Positions 25,999-34,726 of a stretch of DNA of 64,000 bases are shown piece after piece. Numbering within the stretch: the stretch's first letter is position 1; each line of letters begins with the position of its first letter. The DNA lies in assembly GCA_949282255.1 (NCBI GenBank), contig CASDPA010000005.1, positions 50,283 through 114,282 on the forward strand, read 5' to 3'. A model generated the notes under the pieces. The model saw nothing but the letters and a program-made list of their open reading frames with translations. It was not told where the DNA came from and did no database searches. Both the position numbers and the translations under genes were made by a program. Origin of the DNA: an uncultured Spirochaetales bacterium. Its GTDB lineage: Bacteria; Spirochaetota; Spirochaetia; Sphaerochaetales; Sphaerochaetaceae.

Positions 25999-27270
25999 AT
26001 GCCATTCTACCTTAAGAATGAAGAAACGGAAGAGGAATACAAGAAAATGATGGATCATTTCAGATCCACCTCTTCCTATTCCTTCCCTGCAAGCACGCAG
26101 TTTTCAGTCTCAGATATTTTCAATGCAAAAAAAGGCATGATGCTTGCTATCCTCATTGCCCGCACAAAATCCAATCAGAAGGTTGTACTCAGGGGATTTT
26201 CAGGACAAGCTTTTGCTCATCACCGCATTCCTGGATATGTTCCTCCATGCTACAGCGAAAAGGCATGGCAGGAAATCAATGCACTCTATGACCCTATGAT
26301 CAAGGAGCTTGACCAAAGGGTGGAAAAAGGCGACGAAGAAGCGGGAAAAGAAAGAAAACGGCTTTCACAGGAGGCCTCCGGGAAAATAAGGGATATCCAT
26401 CTATTCCACGATGCGGACGGAAAGACATTCACTCTTGAGGAAATAGAAGAAAAAATGCCTACAGGCAGTGGGGATTGTGCGGGTACAAAGGTCATCAACT
26501 ATGCCATGAAAAAGGGCTACAGGATTTCAGGGTTTACGGAGTTTTATCTCGGAAAAGATACAAATGAAAGGAAGAATGGACAATTCTATCCACCTTGCAG
26601 ACAGCGATGCGAGAAGATAATCAGCCGTATGCTCAAGCTGGATTTCATATATCTGGATGAGGAAATTGCGGTTATCAACAAACCATCCGGCCTCCTTTCC
26701 GTTCCAGGCAAGGGGGATGATAAAAAAGACTGTGTAAGTGAACGCTTCAAGCAAATCCTAAGCGATCCGATCGACAATCCTTTTGTACATCGTCTTGATA
26801 TGGACACTTCGGGGATAATCGTTCTAGCCAGAACAAAACAGGCGCAGCGCACGCTCGCAATGGCCTTCGAGAACCGAAGCGTCAAAAAGGAGTATGAGGC
26901 TCTTCTTGTCGGGCGGGTAGAAGAAGATGAAGGGATTATAGATCTTCCCATGCGGCTTGATGTTGAAAGACGGCCATATCAGATCGTGGACATGGATAAT
27001 GGCAAAAGTGCAGTCACAGCTTTCAAAAAACTCGGATACACCACAGTGGACGGAACGCTTTGCAGCAGAATGCGATTTTTCCCGCACACCGGAAGGACCC
27101 ATCAGATAAGGGTTCATGCGGCATACGGGCTGGGACATCCAATTTATTCCGACAGGCTTTATGGAAATCAGATCGAAGGCAGAAGATTGATGCTTCATGC
27201 CTCTAGACTAGAAATAAATCATCCAACAACAGGAGAAAAGATGATCTTTAATTGCCCTGCCCCATTTTAA
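25999..27270 (+). CDS. RluA family pseudouridine synthase with N-terminal extension
   Basis: 423-residue protein. The C-terminal half is an RluA-type pseudouridine synthase: catalytic HRLDMDTSG, AVINKPSGLLSVPG and GRTHQIRVH are intact, so it modifies uridines in rRNA or tRNA. The N-terminal half contains the GSGDCAGTKVINYAMKKG and CRQRC patterns seen in a longer RluA subgroup, possibly a nucleic-acid-binding or zinc-linked domain. It begins 4 nt after the tRNA with no Shine-Dalgarno, so tRNA 3' processing would free a nearly leaderless mRNA. A start at 26047 after GAGGAA is an alternative. The 3' end overlaps the convergent PHP gene by 23 bp. Confidence 0.88.
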   Translation: MPFYLKNEETEEEYKKMMDHFRSTSSYSFPASTQFSVSDIFNAKKGMMLAILIARTKSNQKVVLRGFSGQAFAHHRIPGYVPPCYSEKAWQEINALYDPMIKELDQRVEKGDEEAGKERKRLSQEASGKIRDIHLFHDADGKTFTLEEIEEKMPTGSGDCAGTKVINYAMKKGYRISGFTEFYLGKDTNERKNGQFYPPCRQRCEKIISRMLKLDFIYLDEEIAVINKPSGLLSVPGKGDDKKDCVSERFKQILSDPIDNPFVHRLDMDTSGIIVLARTKQAQRTLAMAFENRSVKKEYEALLVGRVEEDEGIIDLPMRLDVERRPYQIVDMDNGKSAVTAFKKLGYTTVDGTLCSRMRFFPHTGRTHQIRVHAAYGLGHPIYSDRLYGNQIEGRRLMLHASRLEINHPTTGEKMIFNCPAPF

Positions 27271-28051
27271 GGGAAAAAGGAGCTACCGAGCCAATCTGCA
27301 TGAAGCTTATGCCCAGCTCTGCAGAAAGATCATCGAGCATAGGGATACTTTTTGTAAGATTTGCAATGCAATGCGCATCTGTATTCCGTATAAATTTTTC
27401 AGCACCCATCTCTAAAGCAAGTTCCCAAAATTCCCTCATAGGATAGCTGGGCCTGTCATACCTGCTTGTCCTGATCAATCCATTGCCGTTCATCTCCATT
27501 GGCAGGTCATGGCTGATTGCACAGCTGATTATGTCCTTTGAAACGGCCTTGGCCTCATTGTCGAATTTTTCATATCCGATAAAAAACACGTCAGGATGGG
27601 CAGCAAAAGAAAAATGTGGATATTCCATTGCCTTGATCGTGCTTCTTGCATAGTTATATAGATCGTTCTTTTCAAGCGGTCTGGTGAAAAGAGATTTGTA
27701 TTCCCCATCCTTGAAAGTATAATGGGTGCCGAAAATAAGATAATCGGCCTTTTCCAAAAGGCTGTCGTAATAATCGTTAAATTCAGGAAAATAATCGCAC
27801 TCCCAGCCAAGGAGGATATCAATCCCCTTTTTTGCATAGACCTTTTTCAAACGGAGCACATCGTCCTCATACTCATCTTTTTCTGCAAAAGCCATGCGTG
27901 ATGAATGAAGCCTGTCATCCGGAAATGGAAGATGCTCGGTAAAGCCCAGCACACCCAGTCCATCCTCTTCCGCTTTCTTGGCATATTCCTCTGGATAACC
28001 GGATCCATGTCCGCAATATATGCTATGTGTATGAAGATTATAATCAAACAT
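27248..28051 (-). CDS. PHP-domain phosphatase, histidinol-phosphatase (HisJ/HisK) type
   Basis: 267-residue PHP-family metal-dependent phosphatase. Metal ligands are visible in DYNLHTHSIYCGHG, GFTEH, GWECDYFPE and the C-terminal RNTDAH. The family member best known hydrolyses histidinol phosphate, but no other histidine genes are nearby, so the substrate is uncertain. AAAGGAG lies 7 nt before the ATG at 28051. It overlaps the end of the upstream coiled-coil gene by 8 bp. Confidence 0.82.
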   Translation of the reverse strand: MFDYNLHTHSIYCGHGSGYPEEYAKKAEEDGLGVLGFTEHLPFPDDRLHSSRMAFAEKDEYEDDVLRLKKVYAKKGIDILLGWECDYFPEFNDYYDSLLEKADYLIFGTHYTFKDGEYKSLFTRPLEKNDLYNYARSTIKAMEYPHFSFAAHPDVFFIGYEKFDNEAKAVSKDIISCAISHDLPMEMNGNGLIRTSRYDRPSYPMREFWELALEMGAEKFIRNTDAHCIANLTKSIPMLDDLSAELGISFMQIGSVAPFSLKMGQGN

Positions 28052-29072
28052 CAGCCTCTCCTTTATCAAACATGCTCCTGAGCCTGGATATCTCATCTTC
28101 CAAGGCATTGATCCTATTGCTCAGAGCCTGTCTTTCCGCCTTGAGCCTTTCCAGATCCGCCTGTTTCTTAGAAAGCATCGCATAAACATGCTGCACATCC
28201 AAACGGGAAAGGAGCTCCGACTCTTTTTTGCTGTTCTCCCTTATTCCGCTTTCGATTTCAAGCATCCGGCCCAGATGATCCAGTATATCCGGCGGTGTAT
28301 CCTGATCCACCCATTTCTCTCCATTTTCGAAAAGCATGAGCCCATAGTCAAGAAGCATTCTGGCATAATCGTCCTTTTTTGCAGAAAGCAGGCTCTCCAT
28401 ATCGTCTATCTCATTCCTTTCCAAGGAGTCTGGAGAGATCTTTGAGGAAAGTATGCCATAGGATCCGAGCTGCGCATCCCTTTTATCCATAAGCATCCTG
28501 ATATCGAAAACAAGCTTGACACCTTCTTCCGTAACGAGATAATTCTCTAATTTCTGGTCAAATAAAAGCTTACCGTAATTCAAAAACCGTTCTTCCTGGT
28601 TCTTCTCAAAAGAAGAAAGATCCCATTTCCTGACAAAACGATTGAAAAAACCATTGTTCGATGAAGACATTATCTTGTCGTATTCGCTCCAATCGTCATT
28701 TATGAATGCTATCTCATCAGCAAGACGACCTTCAGCCTTAAGGGAGAAAAGCAATGATCCCAGCTTCTTGTATTTTTCTTCCAGCTGTCTGTCTATGGAA
28801 GATATCTTTTCCCTTGCGCTGCTCATGGCCTGCTCTATCCTGGAATTCTTGCGTCCTTCCTTGCTGGCCTTTTCAAAACTGGAGCTGTAGGAATTAAGCT
28901 TTATCTCCATGTTAATAAGCTCTTCCAGCTCACGGGAGCCGACGGAAGGCTGCCAAGAGCTCCTGTTGGAAACCACGGCAAGGGCAAGCGCTTCGGCCTC
29001 GCTGCGCAGTGCCTCCTCCAGCTCCTTTCCAACACGCTTGACTTCTTCGAGCTCCATATCCAAAACTTCCAT
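28044..29072 (-). CDS. Coiled-coil protein of unknown function
   Basis: About 342 residues, mostly charged heptad-like helices, with coiled coils strongest at the N-terminus (DMELEEVKRVGKELEEAL) and at the C-terminus (KKQADLERLKAERQALSNRI). No signal peptide or membrane segment is seen, and no family is recognised. The start is uncertain: ATG at 29072 or 29057, or a TTG at 29108. It is co-transcribed with the PHP phosphatase through an 8-bp overlap. A structural or regulatory role is possible, but nothing in the context says which. Confidence 0.7.
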   Translation of the reverse strand: MEVLDMELEEVKRVGKELEEALRSEAEALALAVVSNRSSWQPSVGSRELEELINMEIKLNSYSSSFEKASKEGRKNSRIEQAMSSAREKISSIDRQLEEKYKKLGSLLFSLKAEGRLADEIAFINDDWSEYDKIMSSSNNGFFNRFVRKWDLSSFEKNQEERFLNYGKLLFDQKLENYLVTEEGVKLVFDIRMLMDKRDAQLGSYGILSSKISPDSLERNEIDDMESLLSAKKDDYARMLLDYGLMLFENGEKWVDQDTPPDILDHLGRMLEIESGIRENSKKESELLSRLDVQHVYAMLSKKQADLERLKAERQALSNRINALEDEISRLRSMFDKGEADV

Positions 29073-29217
29073 ATCAATATAGTTTAGCACATCTTGTTTT
29101 GTTGACAAAGGGTAATGGGAAATTATATCCTTTTCTGCGGGATGTTATCCATCATACATCCTATAAAACAAGCGAAGGAATTCTTACGCTCAGCTCATTA
29201 AGGAGAACCTTTTTAAA

Positions 29218-29802
29218 ATGGAAAACGAAGCAGACAACCGTGCTCCAATGCTGGAAGAGAAAATCCGGCAGATCATCACAAAAATCAGTACAGATCCAAA
29301 TCCTGCAGAACTTGAAGAAATAAAGAAAATCATCCGCAAGAACGTACCTTTCTTCTCCCGAGGGGCTTTTTCCGCCTATCTCCTAAGGGAACTGGTATCA
29401 CAAAAACGTGCAAAAGAATGGAAAAAGCCGTTTGAAAAGGATAAGAATGAGATAAAACCTGCTTTTGCAAAGAAAAAAGAAGAGCAGAAGAAGCCGGAAG
29501 AGGAAAAAGAAAGCCTTATTGAATCAGCAAAAGAGGAAAAAAAGGAGGAGAAAATCCTTCCTGCTGATGCAAAAACGCTTTATCTGAACATCGGAAAAAT
29601 GAAGAGGCTTTATGCAAAGCAGCTTTCAGCGCTTCTGCAGGAAGAGCTTGGGATACAGAGAGACGACATCTATATTCTCCGCATCCATGACAAATACTCC
29701 TTTATCACCATGAGCGAAGAAAACTGCATAAAAGCAATCGAAAAACTCAATGGAAAAGAAATAAATGGACGCACTGCCCAGATCAACTACTCCAACAGGT
29801 AG
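29218..29802 (+). CDS. Protein with charged linker and C-terminal DbpA-type RNA-binding domain
   Basis: 194 residues. The N-terminal 65 form helices (IKKIIRKNVPFFSRGAFSAYLL), the middle is a low-complexity Lys/Glu linker, and the C-terminal 75 (LYLNIGKMKRLYAKQLSALL to KEINGRTAQINYS) resemble the RRM-like domain that follows the helicase core in DEAD-box proteins of the DbpA/DeaD type. No helicase motifs are present, so this is a stand-alone RNA-binding protein, perhaps a ribosome or cold-shock factor. It is followed after 3 bp by the MBL hydrolase gene. A helicase with a similar C-terminal domain is at 15817-17601. Confidence 0.75.
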   Translation: MENEADNRAPMLEEKIRQIITKISTDPNPAELEEIKKIIRKNVPFFSRGAFSAYLLRELVSQKRAKEWKKPFEKDKNEIKPAFAKKKEEQKKPEEEKESLIESAKEEKKEEKILPADAKTLYLNIGKMKRLYAKQLSALLQEELGIQRDDIYILRIHDKYSFITMSEENCIKAIEKLNGKEINGRTAQINYSNR

Positions 29803-29805
29803 GCT

Positions 29806-30447
29806 ATGAGGATCCAGCCATTTTCCTTAGGTACCGTCGGTACGAACTGCTATGTCTTATATGATCATGATAAGGACAGGGCACTTTTAATCGATGCTCC
29901 GGACGGGATACACAGAGCCGTTTCTTTTATAAAGACAAACAGCCTTTGCCTGGATGCGGTCCTTCTGACTCATGGACATTTTGACCATGTACTGGGATTA
30001 AAGGAAATAAGAGAAGCTTTTCCCACCTGCAAAATCTTCATAGACAAGGAAGATAAGGATTATATCCTTGAAAAAGGGATGTGGAACAAGCAACTGCTTT
30101 CTCTTTGTTTTCCGGATCTGCTGCATGACTTAGAATCCGATCTTTCGTCGCTTCCTGAAAATATATCGTTTTATGGGGATAGCTGCTTCGGATTTGAAAT
30201 AATGAGGACTCCCGGTCATACTCCCGGGTCGGTATGTCTTTATAACAAAACGGAAGAACTGCTGTTTTCAGGGGATACGCTTTTCATGTGCGGTTATGGA
30301 AGAACAGATTTCCCATATGGAAACCAAAAGGATTTGATGCAATCCTTGGAGATGCTTCTTCATAAACTGGATGGAAAAACGAATGTGCTTCCGGGACATG
30401 GTCCCTATACGACAATAAAAGCTGAAATGTCCGCATTAGGATTATAA
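29806..30447 (+). CDS. MBL-fold metallo-hydrolase (glyoxalase II-like)
   Basis: 213-residue metallo-beta-lactamase fold enzyme. The metal site THGHFDHVLG, a downstream TPGHTPGS and GDTLF, and the closing LPGHGP are intact. Proteins of this size and pattern are often hydroxyacylglutathione hydrolase-like thioesterases, but substrates vary widely. It sits 3 bp after the RNA-binding protein gene and ends at a bidirectional hairpin. Confidence 0.9.
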   Translation: MRIQPFSLGTVGTNCYVLYDHDKDRALLIDAPDGIHRAVSFIKTNSLCLDAVLLTHGHFDHVLGLKEIREAFPTCKIFIDKEDKDYILEKGMWNKQLLSLCFPDLLHDLESDLSSLPENISFYGDSCFGFEIMRTPGHTPGSVCLYNKTEELLFSGDTLFMCGYGRTDFPYGNQKDLMQSLEMLLHKLDGKTNVLPGHGPYTTIKAEMSALGL

Positions 30448-30454
30448 AGAAACA

Positions 30455-30473
30455 GGGGATGCGATGCATCCCC
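30455..30473. terminator. Hairpin between convergent MBL and DksA-like genes
   Basis: GGGGATGC (30455-30462) and GCATCCCC (30466-30473) form a perfect 8-bp stem with a 3-nt loop between the two converging genes. T-rich sequence on either side is weak. Confidence 0.5.
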
Positions 30474-30482
30474 ATATTATTC

Positions 30483-30836
30483 CTATCTTCCCAATCTTTC
30501 ATTTTCTGTTTTGCAGTCTATACAAAGCACTGCGGAAGGAATGGCCCGTAGCCGGCCCTCCGGAATCTTTTTACCACATTGCAGACAGAATCCATATTTC
30601 CCGTCGGCAATCCTTTTCAAAGCATTCTCAATGGCTTTGAGCCTTTTTGCATCCATGGCATTGAGTGCTTCCATCTTTCTGTAAGCAGCATCATCGGAAG
30701 CGAGGTCGCTTGAATCCCTTCCGCTGGCGGAAAGTGCTTCCTGACGGAAATTATCCTCTTCCGAATTAAGCTTTTTCAGCAGTTCGTCTCTTTCAGCTAG
30801 AAGACGTTCCTGCATTTCCTGTGTGAATGCATCCAT
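30483..30836 (-). CDS. TraR/DksA family zinc-finger protein
   Basis: 117-residue protein with an N-terminal coiled coil (LLAERDELLKKLNSEEDN) and a C-terminal four-cysteine zinc finger (CLQCGKKIPEGRL, then LCIDC). DksA-type proteins enter the RNA polymerase secondary channel and modulate initiation. The coiled-coil tip carries acidic residues (SSDLASDDAA), as in DksA-like factors. It stands alone and converges on the MBL gene. Confidence 0.9.
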   Translation of the reverse strand: MDAFTQEMQERLLAERDELLKKLNSEEDNFRQEALSASGRDSSDLASDDAAYRKMEALNAMDAKRLKAIENALKRIADGKYGFCLQCGKKIPEGRLRAIPSAVLCIDCKTENERLGR

Positions 30837-30932
30837 CTTTAGCCCCCTTCATATATTATGAATGTAAAATACAATACAGCCCGGACGTGGTCAAGGAAAA
30901 ATTGTAAATAATGGATAAAAAAACATTACAGC

Positions 30933-31157
30933 TCAATATTCATCAGTCTCATCACGTTCATGCTTTAGAGCCTCCAAAAACCTTCTTGTGGTCTTGACCA
31001 TGAACGTAAGGACAAATAAATAGGTGATGAATACAATAAAAGCAACCCAGCGGGGACCGGTATAGGCAAGAAGAAGAAAAATAAAACCCATTGTCATAAA
31101 AACCGATAAAAAGGCCACAGACAGGGCTATTCTTCTTCCCCTATGCAAATCTTTCAA
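30933..31157 (-). CDS. Small membrane protein downstream of thrH
   Basis: 74-residue protein with two hydrophobic helices (ALSVAFLSVFMTMGFIFLLL and WVAFIVFITYLFVLTFMV) and charged ends. The start is TTG at 31157, with GGGGAGG 7 nt upstream, and overlaps the thrH stop by 4 bp (TTGA), so it is translationally coupled. Longer frames that start before 31157 would run far into thrH and are not supported. The function is unknown. Confidence 0.65.
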   Translation of the reverse strand: MKDLHRGRRIALSVAFLSVFMTMGFIFLLLAYTGPRWVAFIVFITYLFVLTFMVKTTRRFLEALKHERDETDEY

Positions 31158-31756
31158 GAGAAAGCCTCCCCTATTATGGAAATGAAGTCCTTGTACTCGG
31201 TACAATGTGGAAGATCGGGGTTTTGTGCCAATATGTTTTCCGGAGCACGGAAAAGACATCCATGGTCGGCCTTCCTTATCATGGCAAGATCGTTATAGCT
31301 GTCACCAGCGGAAAAAACATTCATGCCTATGTTCTGCAGGGCTTCGACAGCCTTCATCTTTCCGTTTTCCTGCCTCATCCTTATATCCGAGAGCATGCCA
31401 TTTTTATCGATCACAAGGCTGTTGCAGAATATGGTCGGCCAGGCAAGCTGTCTCATGAGAGGAGATGCAAATTCAGAAAACGTATCGGAAAGTATTATCA
31501 CCTGATAACGGCTTCTGAGATAGTCGAGGAAATCCTTGGCTCCTTCAAGGGGCCTTATGTTGGAAATCACATCCTGGATATCTGAAAGCTTCAGGCCGTG
31601 GCTGCGCAATATGTCCATGCGGAAATGCATCAGCTTATTATAATCAGGCTCATCACGGGTTGTACGTTTAAGCTCCGCGATGCCGGTTTCATTGGAAAAA
31701 GCAATCCATATTTCGGGGACAAGAACCCCCTCCAGATCCAAACAGATAACATTCAT
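31154..31756 (-). CDS. thrH: ThrH: phosphoserine phosphatase / homoserine phosphotransferase
   Basis: 200-residue HAD-superfamily enzyme. The catalytic motif DLEGVLVPEIW and later ILSDTFSEF and GDSYNDLAMI match ThrH, which hydrolyses phosphoserine and can move the phosphate to homoserine. This links it to serine or threonine synthesis. No other genes of those pathways are nearby. The small membrane protein gene overlaps its stop. Confidence 0.9.
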   Translation of the reverse strand: MNVICLDLEGVLVPEIWIAFSNETGIAELKRTTRDEPDYNKLMHFRMDILRSHGLKLSDIQDVISNIRPLEGAKDFLDYLRSRYQVIILSDTFSEFASPLMRQLAWPTIFCNSLVIDKNGMLSDIRMRQENGKMKAVEALQNIGMNVFSAGDSYNDLAMIRKADHGCLFRAPENILAQNPDLPHCTEYKDFISIIGEAFS

Positions 31757-31824
31757 GCCAAGATTATAGCAAAACCGATTAAGCTATGGAACAAGAAGAA
31801 AAGGCGGCCTATAATAAAAATCCT

Positions 31825-32733
31825 ATGAAAAAACCGCTTCCATACCTGATCGCATTCATCACCGGCGGCGTAATCTCCATCATGGTGATATTCAATACGG
31901 AATTCGGACGCCTCACTTCAAGCGAGGTGTCTCTCACAATCAACCAGATTACAGGAATTGTGACACTTTCCCTGATAATGCTGTGTTTTCCAAAAAACGA
32001 GCTTGTAAATCCAAAAACAGCGAAGGCTCCCTGGTATCTCTTTTTCGGAGGACTTTTCGGAGTATTGATCATCAGCGCGAACTATACAGGTGTTACGAAA
32101 ACCGGAGCTACGATGGCCATGGCAGGTGCTGTGTTCGGGCAAAGCCTTACAGGGCTCATAATGGATCTGACAGGTCTGATGGGAGTGAAAAAGCAGCAGA
32201 TAGGAATACGGAGATGGATCGGGCTTGCAATCTGTCTGATTGGAATAGCGATAATGTTTGTCAAAGGAGGGACGGTCAACCCTTTATACATCCTCCCAAG
32301 CATAGGAGCCGGAATTCTTACGATGGTCCAAATGGTCTACAACAGCAGGCTGTCCTCCTACAAGGGACCTTTCCGGGCAGCCAGGGTCAATGTGATCTCC
32401 GGGCTTTTTGGAGCCTTGGCATACTCCTTCATTTTTTATCCAGAAACGACCGTGGATGGATTCAGAAAACTTTCCAGCGTCCCCTTCTACCTGATTGTTG
32501 CGGGAGGCATCACAGCCTGCATAGTCGTAGTGAATACAAATATCGTGATTCCCAAGATCCCGGCCGTCTATTCAGCGCTGCTTCTTTCCTGCGGGCAGAT
32601 AACAGCTGCAGTGCTTCTTGATCTTATGCTTTATTCGATATTCACTCCTACCCTGCTTTCAGGAGCTGTAGTCATAATCATAGGAATAGCAGCTGGGATG
32701 GAAAGGACTCAGTCTATCGGATCCTCGTCCTGA
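31825..32733 (+). CDS. DMT superfamily transporter, duplicated DUF606/YdcZ type
   Basis: 302-residue membrane protein with ten hydrophobic segments in two similar halves, each beginning with a pattern like GGVISIMVIFNTEFGRLTSS and VIVVVNTNIVIPKI (DUF606 type). These are small-molecule transporters of unknown substrate. The start is placed at ATG 31825, because TATAAT at 31810-31815 ends 9 nt before it, matching other leaderless genes here; an ATG at 31786 is the alternative. The 3' end overlaps the AI-2E gene by 25 bp. Confidence 0.85.
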   Translation: MKKPLPYLIAFITGGVISIMVIFNTEFGRLTSSEVSLTINQITGIVTLSLIMLCFPKNELVNPKTAKAPWYLFFGGLFGVLIISANYTGVTKTGATMAMAGAVFGQSLTGLIMDLTGLMGVKKQQIGIRRWIGLAICLIGIAIMFVKGGTVNPLYILPSIGAGILTMVQMVYNSRLSSYKGPFRAARVNVISGLFGALAYSFIFYPETTVDGFRKLSSVPFYLIVAGGITACIVVVNTNIVIPKIPAVYSALLLSCGQITAAVLLDLMLYSIFTPTLLSGAVVIIIGIAAGMERTQSIGSSS

Positions 32734-33917
32734 TCATAAGATCCAGGATTGTGCCCGACAGGCATCTCGACATCGAAATTGGGCATCTCTGCATTCAGCT
32801 TCTCGATCTTCTTCTTTCTTCTGCCCGATTTCCGGTTTTCATTATTATAATCCTTTTTCAGGAACTTGCCGGTGGAAAGGAATATCGCCACACCCTTGAG
32901 GCTCGGGATATTCGCACACACAATCTGAAGCATCGAAGTGAGGGGGACCGCCAAGAACATCCCGACAAGGCCCCACACATATCCCCAAATCGCAAGGGAG
33001 AGAAGTATGACCAATGGGGAGATGTTGAGCTGCACGCCCTGAAGCCTAGGATCGATGATGTTTCCAACGACCATCTCGATGCTTATCATCAAGAAGGCTA
33101 TGTAGATTATGGTACCCCAGCTTCCCATGAACTGTATTATCGCCATCAATATTGTCCCCGCGGTGACAATTATGCTGCCAATGGTAGGTATGAAATTGAG
33201 AACAAAGGCAAGAACACCCCAGACAAGCGCAAAATCAAGGCCCGTGAGCAATGCAACCAGGTAAAACAGCACGCCGGTCACAAGAGATATGACCGTCTTT
33301 AAAAGCACATATTTTGAAACCTGGCGGTTCATCTTCATTCCAAGCTTGCTGAACTTCTGCCCTCTTTCCCTCGGGAGGATCGCCATGACCTTCGGCATGA
33401 ACGACTGCCTCTCAAAAAGCAGGAACAGCAGATAAACGAACACCATCATTGCATCGGAAAGGATTCCCAAAAACTTGCCGAAAAACGACGTGAGATACCC
33501 CTTTACGACCCCGCTCCAGTCTATGTTGAGTGAATTCAAAAGAGAAAAATCCCCCGGATCCTCATCAAACAACCCTGCTATATGCTGGCTTATCATAATG
33601 TCAAGCCTGCTGAGCCTGGCTACATAGAAATCGAACTTTGAAATCAGCATATTGACCATTTGGAAGACTATGTAGACGATCAGCAAAAAAAGTATCAAAA
33701 CCAGCCCCATTGCGGCGATTATGGACAATGCATCCGGAACCTTGAGCTTGTCCAAACGGTTCAAAAGCGGGTTCATCATTATGAAAATGAAAATCGCAAT
33801 TGCAAAAGGGAGGATGAAATCCTTTCCTGTTTTCAGTAAGAAAGCAGCGACGATAACGGCCATGAAAGCCAAAATCCCCCTTATCTGCTTTATGTAGCCG
33901 GTCTCCATTTTGTCCAT
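32709..33917 (-). CDS. AI-2E family transporter
   Basis: About 402 residues with eight hydrophobic segments and the family pattern (FVLNFIPTIGSIIVTAG, then DPRLQGVQLNISPLVILLSLAIWGYVWG). The family includes an exporter linked to autoinducer-2 and Na/H antiporters, so the substrate here is unknown. A charged tail rich in Lys and Asp follows the last helix. The start at 33917 has a TAAAAT box 7 nt upstream and no Shine-Dalgarno. It is divergent from trmJ with 56 bp between. Confidence 0.87.
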   Translation of the reverse strand: MDKMETGYIKQIRGILAFMAVIVAAFLLKTGKDFILPFAIAIFIFIMMNPLLNRLDKLKVPDALSIIAAMGLVLILFLLIVYIVFQMVNMLISKFDFYVARLSRLDIMISQHIAGLFDEDPGDFSLLNSLNIDWSGVVKGYLTSFFGKFLGILSDAMMVFVYLLFLLFERQSFMPKVMAILPRERGQKFSKLGMKMNRQVSKYVLLKTVISLVTGVLFYLVALLTGLDFALVWGVLAFVLNFIPTIGSIIVTAGTILMAIIQFMGSWGTIIYIAFLMISIEMVVGNIIDPRLQGVQLNISPLVILLSLAIWGYVWGLVGMFLAVPLTSMLQIVCANIPSLKGVAIFLSTGKFLKKDYNNENRKSGRRKKKIEKLNAEMPNFDVEMPVGHNPGSYDQDEDPID

Positions 33918-33973
33918 AACTTGGATTTTACTGTCTATGGATAAAAAAAACAATATAATCTAATATGTATCAC

Positions 33974-34726
33974 ATGGATAAAAACTATTTGGACAGGATA
34001 AGAATAGTGCTTGTGGAAACGCAGGATGGGGCCAACATAGGCAGTGTCTGCAGGGCCATGAAAACCATGGGTCTGACACATCTTGTCCTTGTTACGGATA
34101 AGCAATATGACGAAAACAGGGTCAGGACACTGGCACTGCACGCTTCCGACCTCTGGGAGAACAGGGAGGAGTTCAAGACCATAGACGAGGCTGTTTCAAA
34201 CAGCATCCTGGTCGTAGGTGCGACAAGAAGGCGCGGAAAGTTCCGCAAGATGAGCGCCTACAGTCCCGAGCAGCTGGCGCAAAAGCTTTCAAAGATGCCG
34301 GAGGGAACGGTCTCGATACTCTTCGGCAGGGAGGCCGACGGCCTGAGGGACGATGAGGTGGCAAAGTGTTCATCAATCGTAACAATCCCCACCAGCCCGC
34401 TGTTTCCATCATTGAATCTTTCTCAGGCTGTGCAGATAATAGCATATGAGCTTTTTTTAGCTTCAAGCCCATACAAATCAGGCATGACCGCAGTCAGCCA
34501 TGAACGTATCGCCGGTGCGGTATCCGGGATGTCGGAGCACCTGGAGAACATAGGATACTTCAAATGGGATGAAGAGAAGAAATGGACAACACAATTCTTG
34601 TGCGACATATGCGAAAGGTCGGGCATGAGCGAAAGCGAGATGCAGAGATTCGAGAAGATATTCGCAAAAGTGGACAAAATAAAGATATATAAGGATAAAA
34701 CGCAGGAAGGAGAAGACAATGGCTGA
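33974..34726 (+). CDS. trmJ: TrmJ-type tRNA 2'-O-methyltransferase (SpoU/TrmH superfamily)
   Basis: 250-residue knotted methyltransferase. Motifs are visible: GANIGSVCRAMKTMGL, ILFGREADGLRDDEV and the C-terminal knot IPTSPLFPSLNLSQAVQIIAYELF. The Asn-Leu-Ser-Gln-Ala pattern and N-terminal placement fit TrmJ, which methylates position 32 of several tRNAs. The ATG at 33974 is preferred over 33965 because TATAAT at 33954-33959 would start transcription near 33966. It overlaps the GDPD gene by 8 bp. Confidence 0.83.
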   Translation: MDKNYLDRIRIVLVETQDGANIGSVCRAMKTMGLTHLVLVTDKQYDENRVRTLALHASDLWENREEFKTIDEAVSNSILVVGATRRRGKFRKMSAYSPEQLAQKLSKMPEGTVSILFGREADGLRDDEVAKCSSIVTIPTSPLFPSLNLSQAVQIIAYELFLASSPYKSGMTAVSHERIAGAVSGMSEHLENIGYFKWDEEKKWTTQFLCDICERSGMSESEMQRFEKIFAKVDKIKIYKDKTQEGEDNG

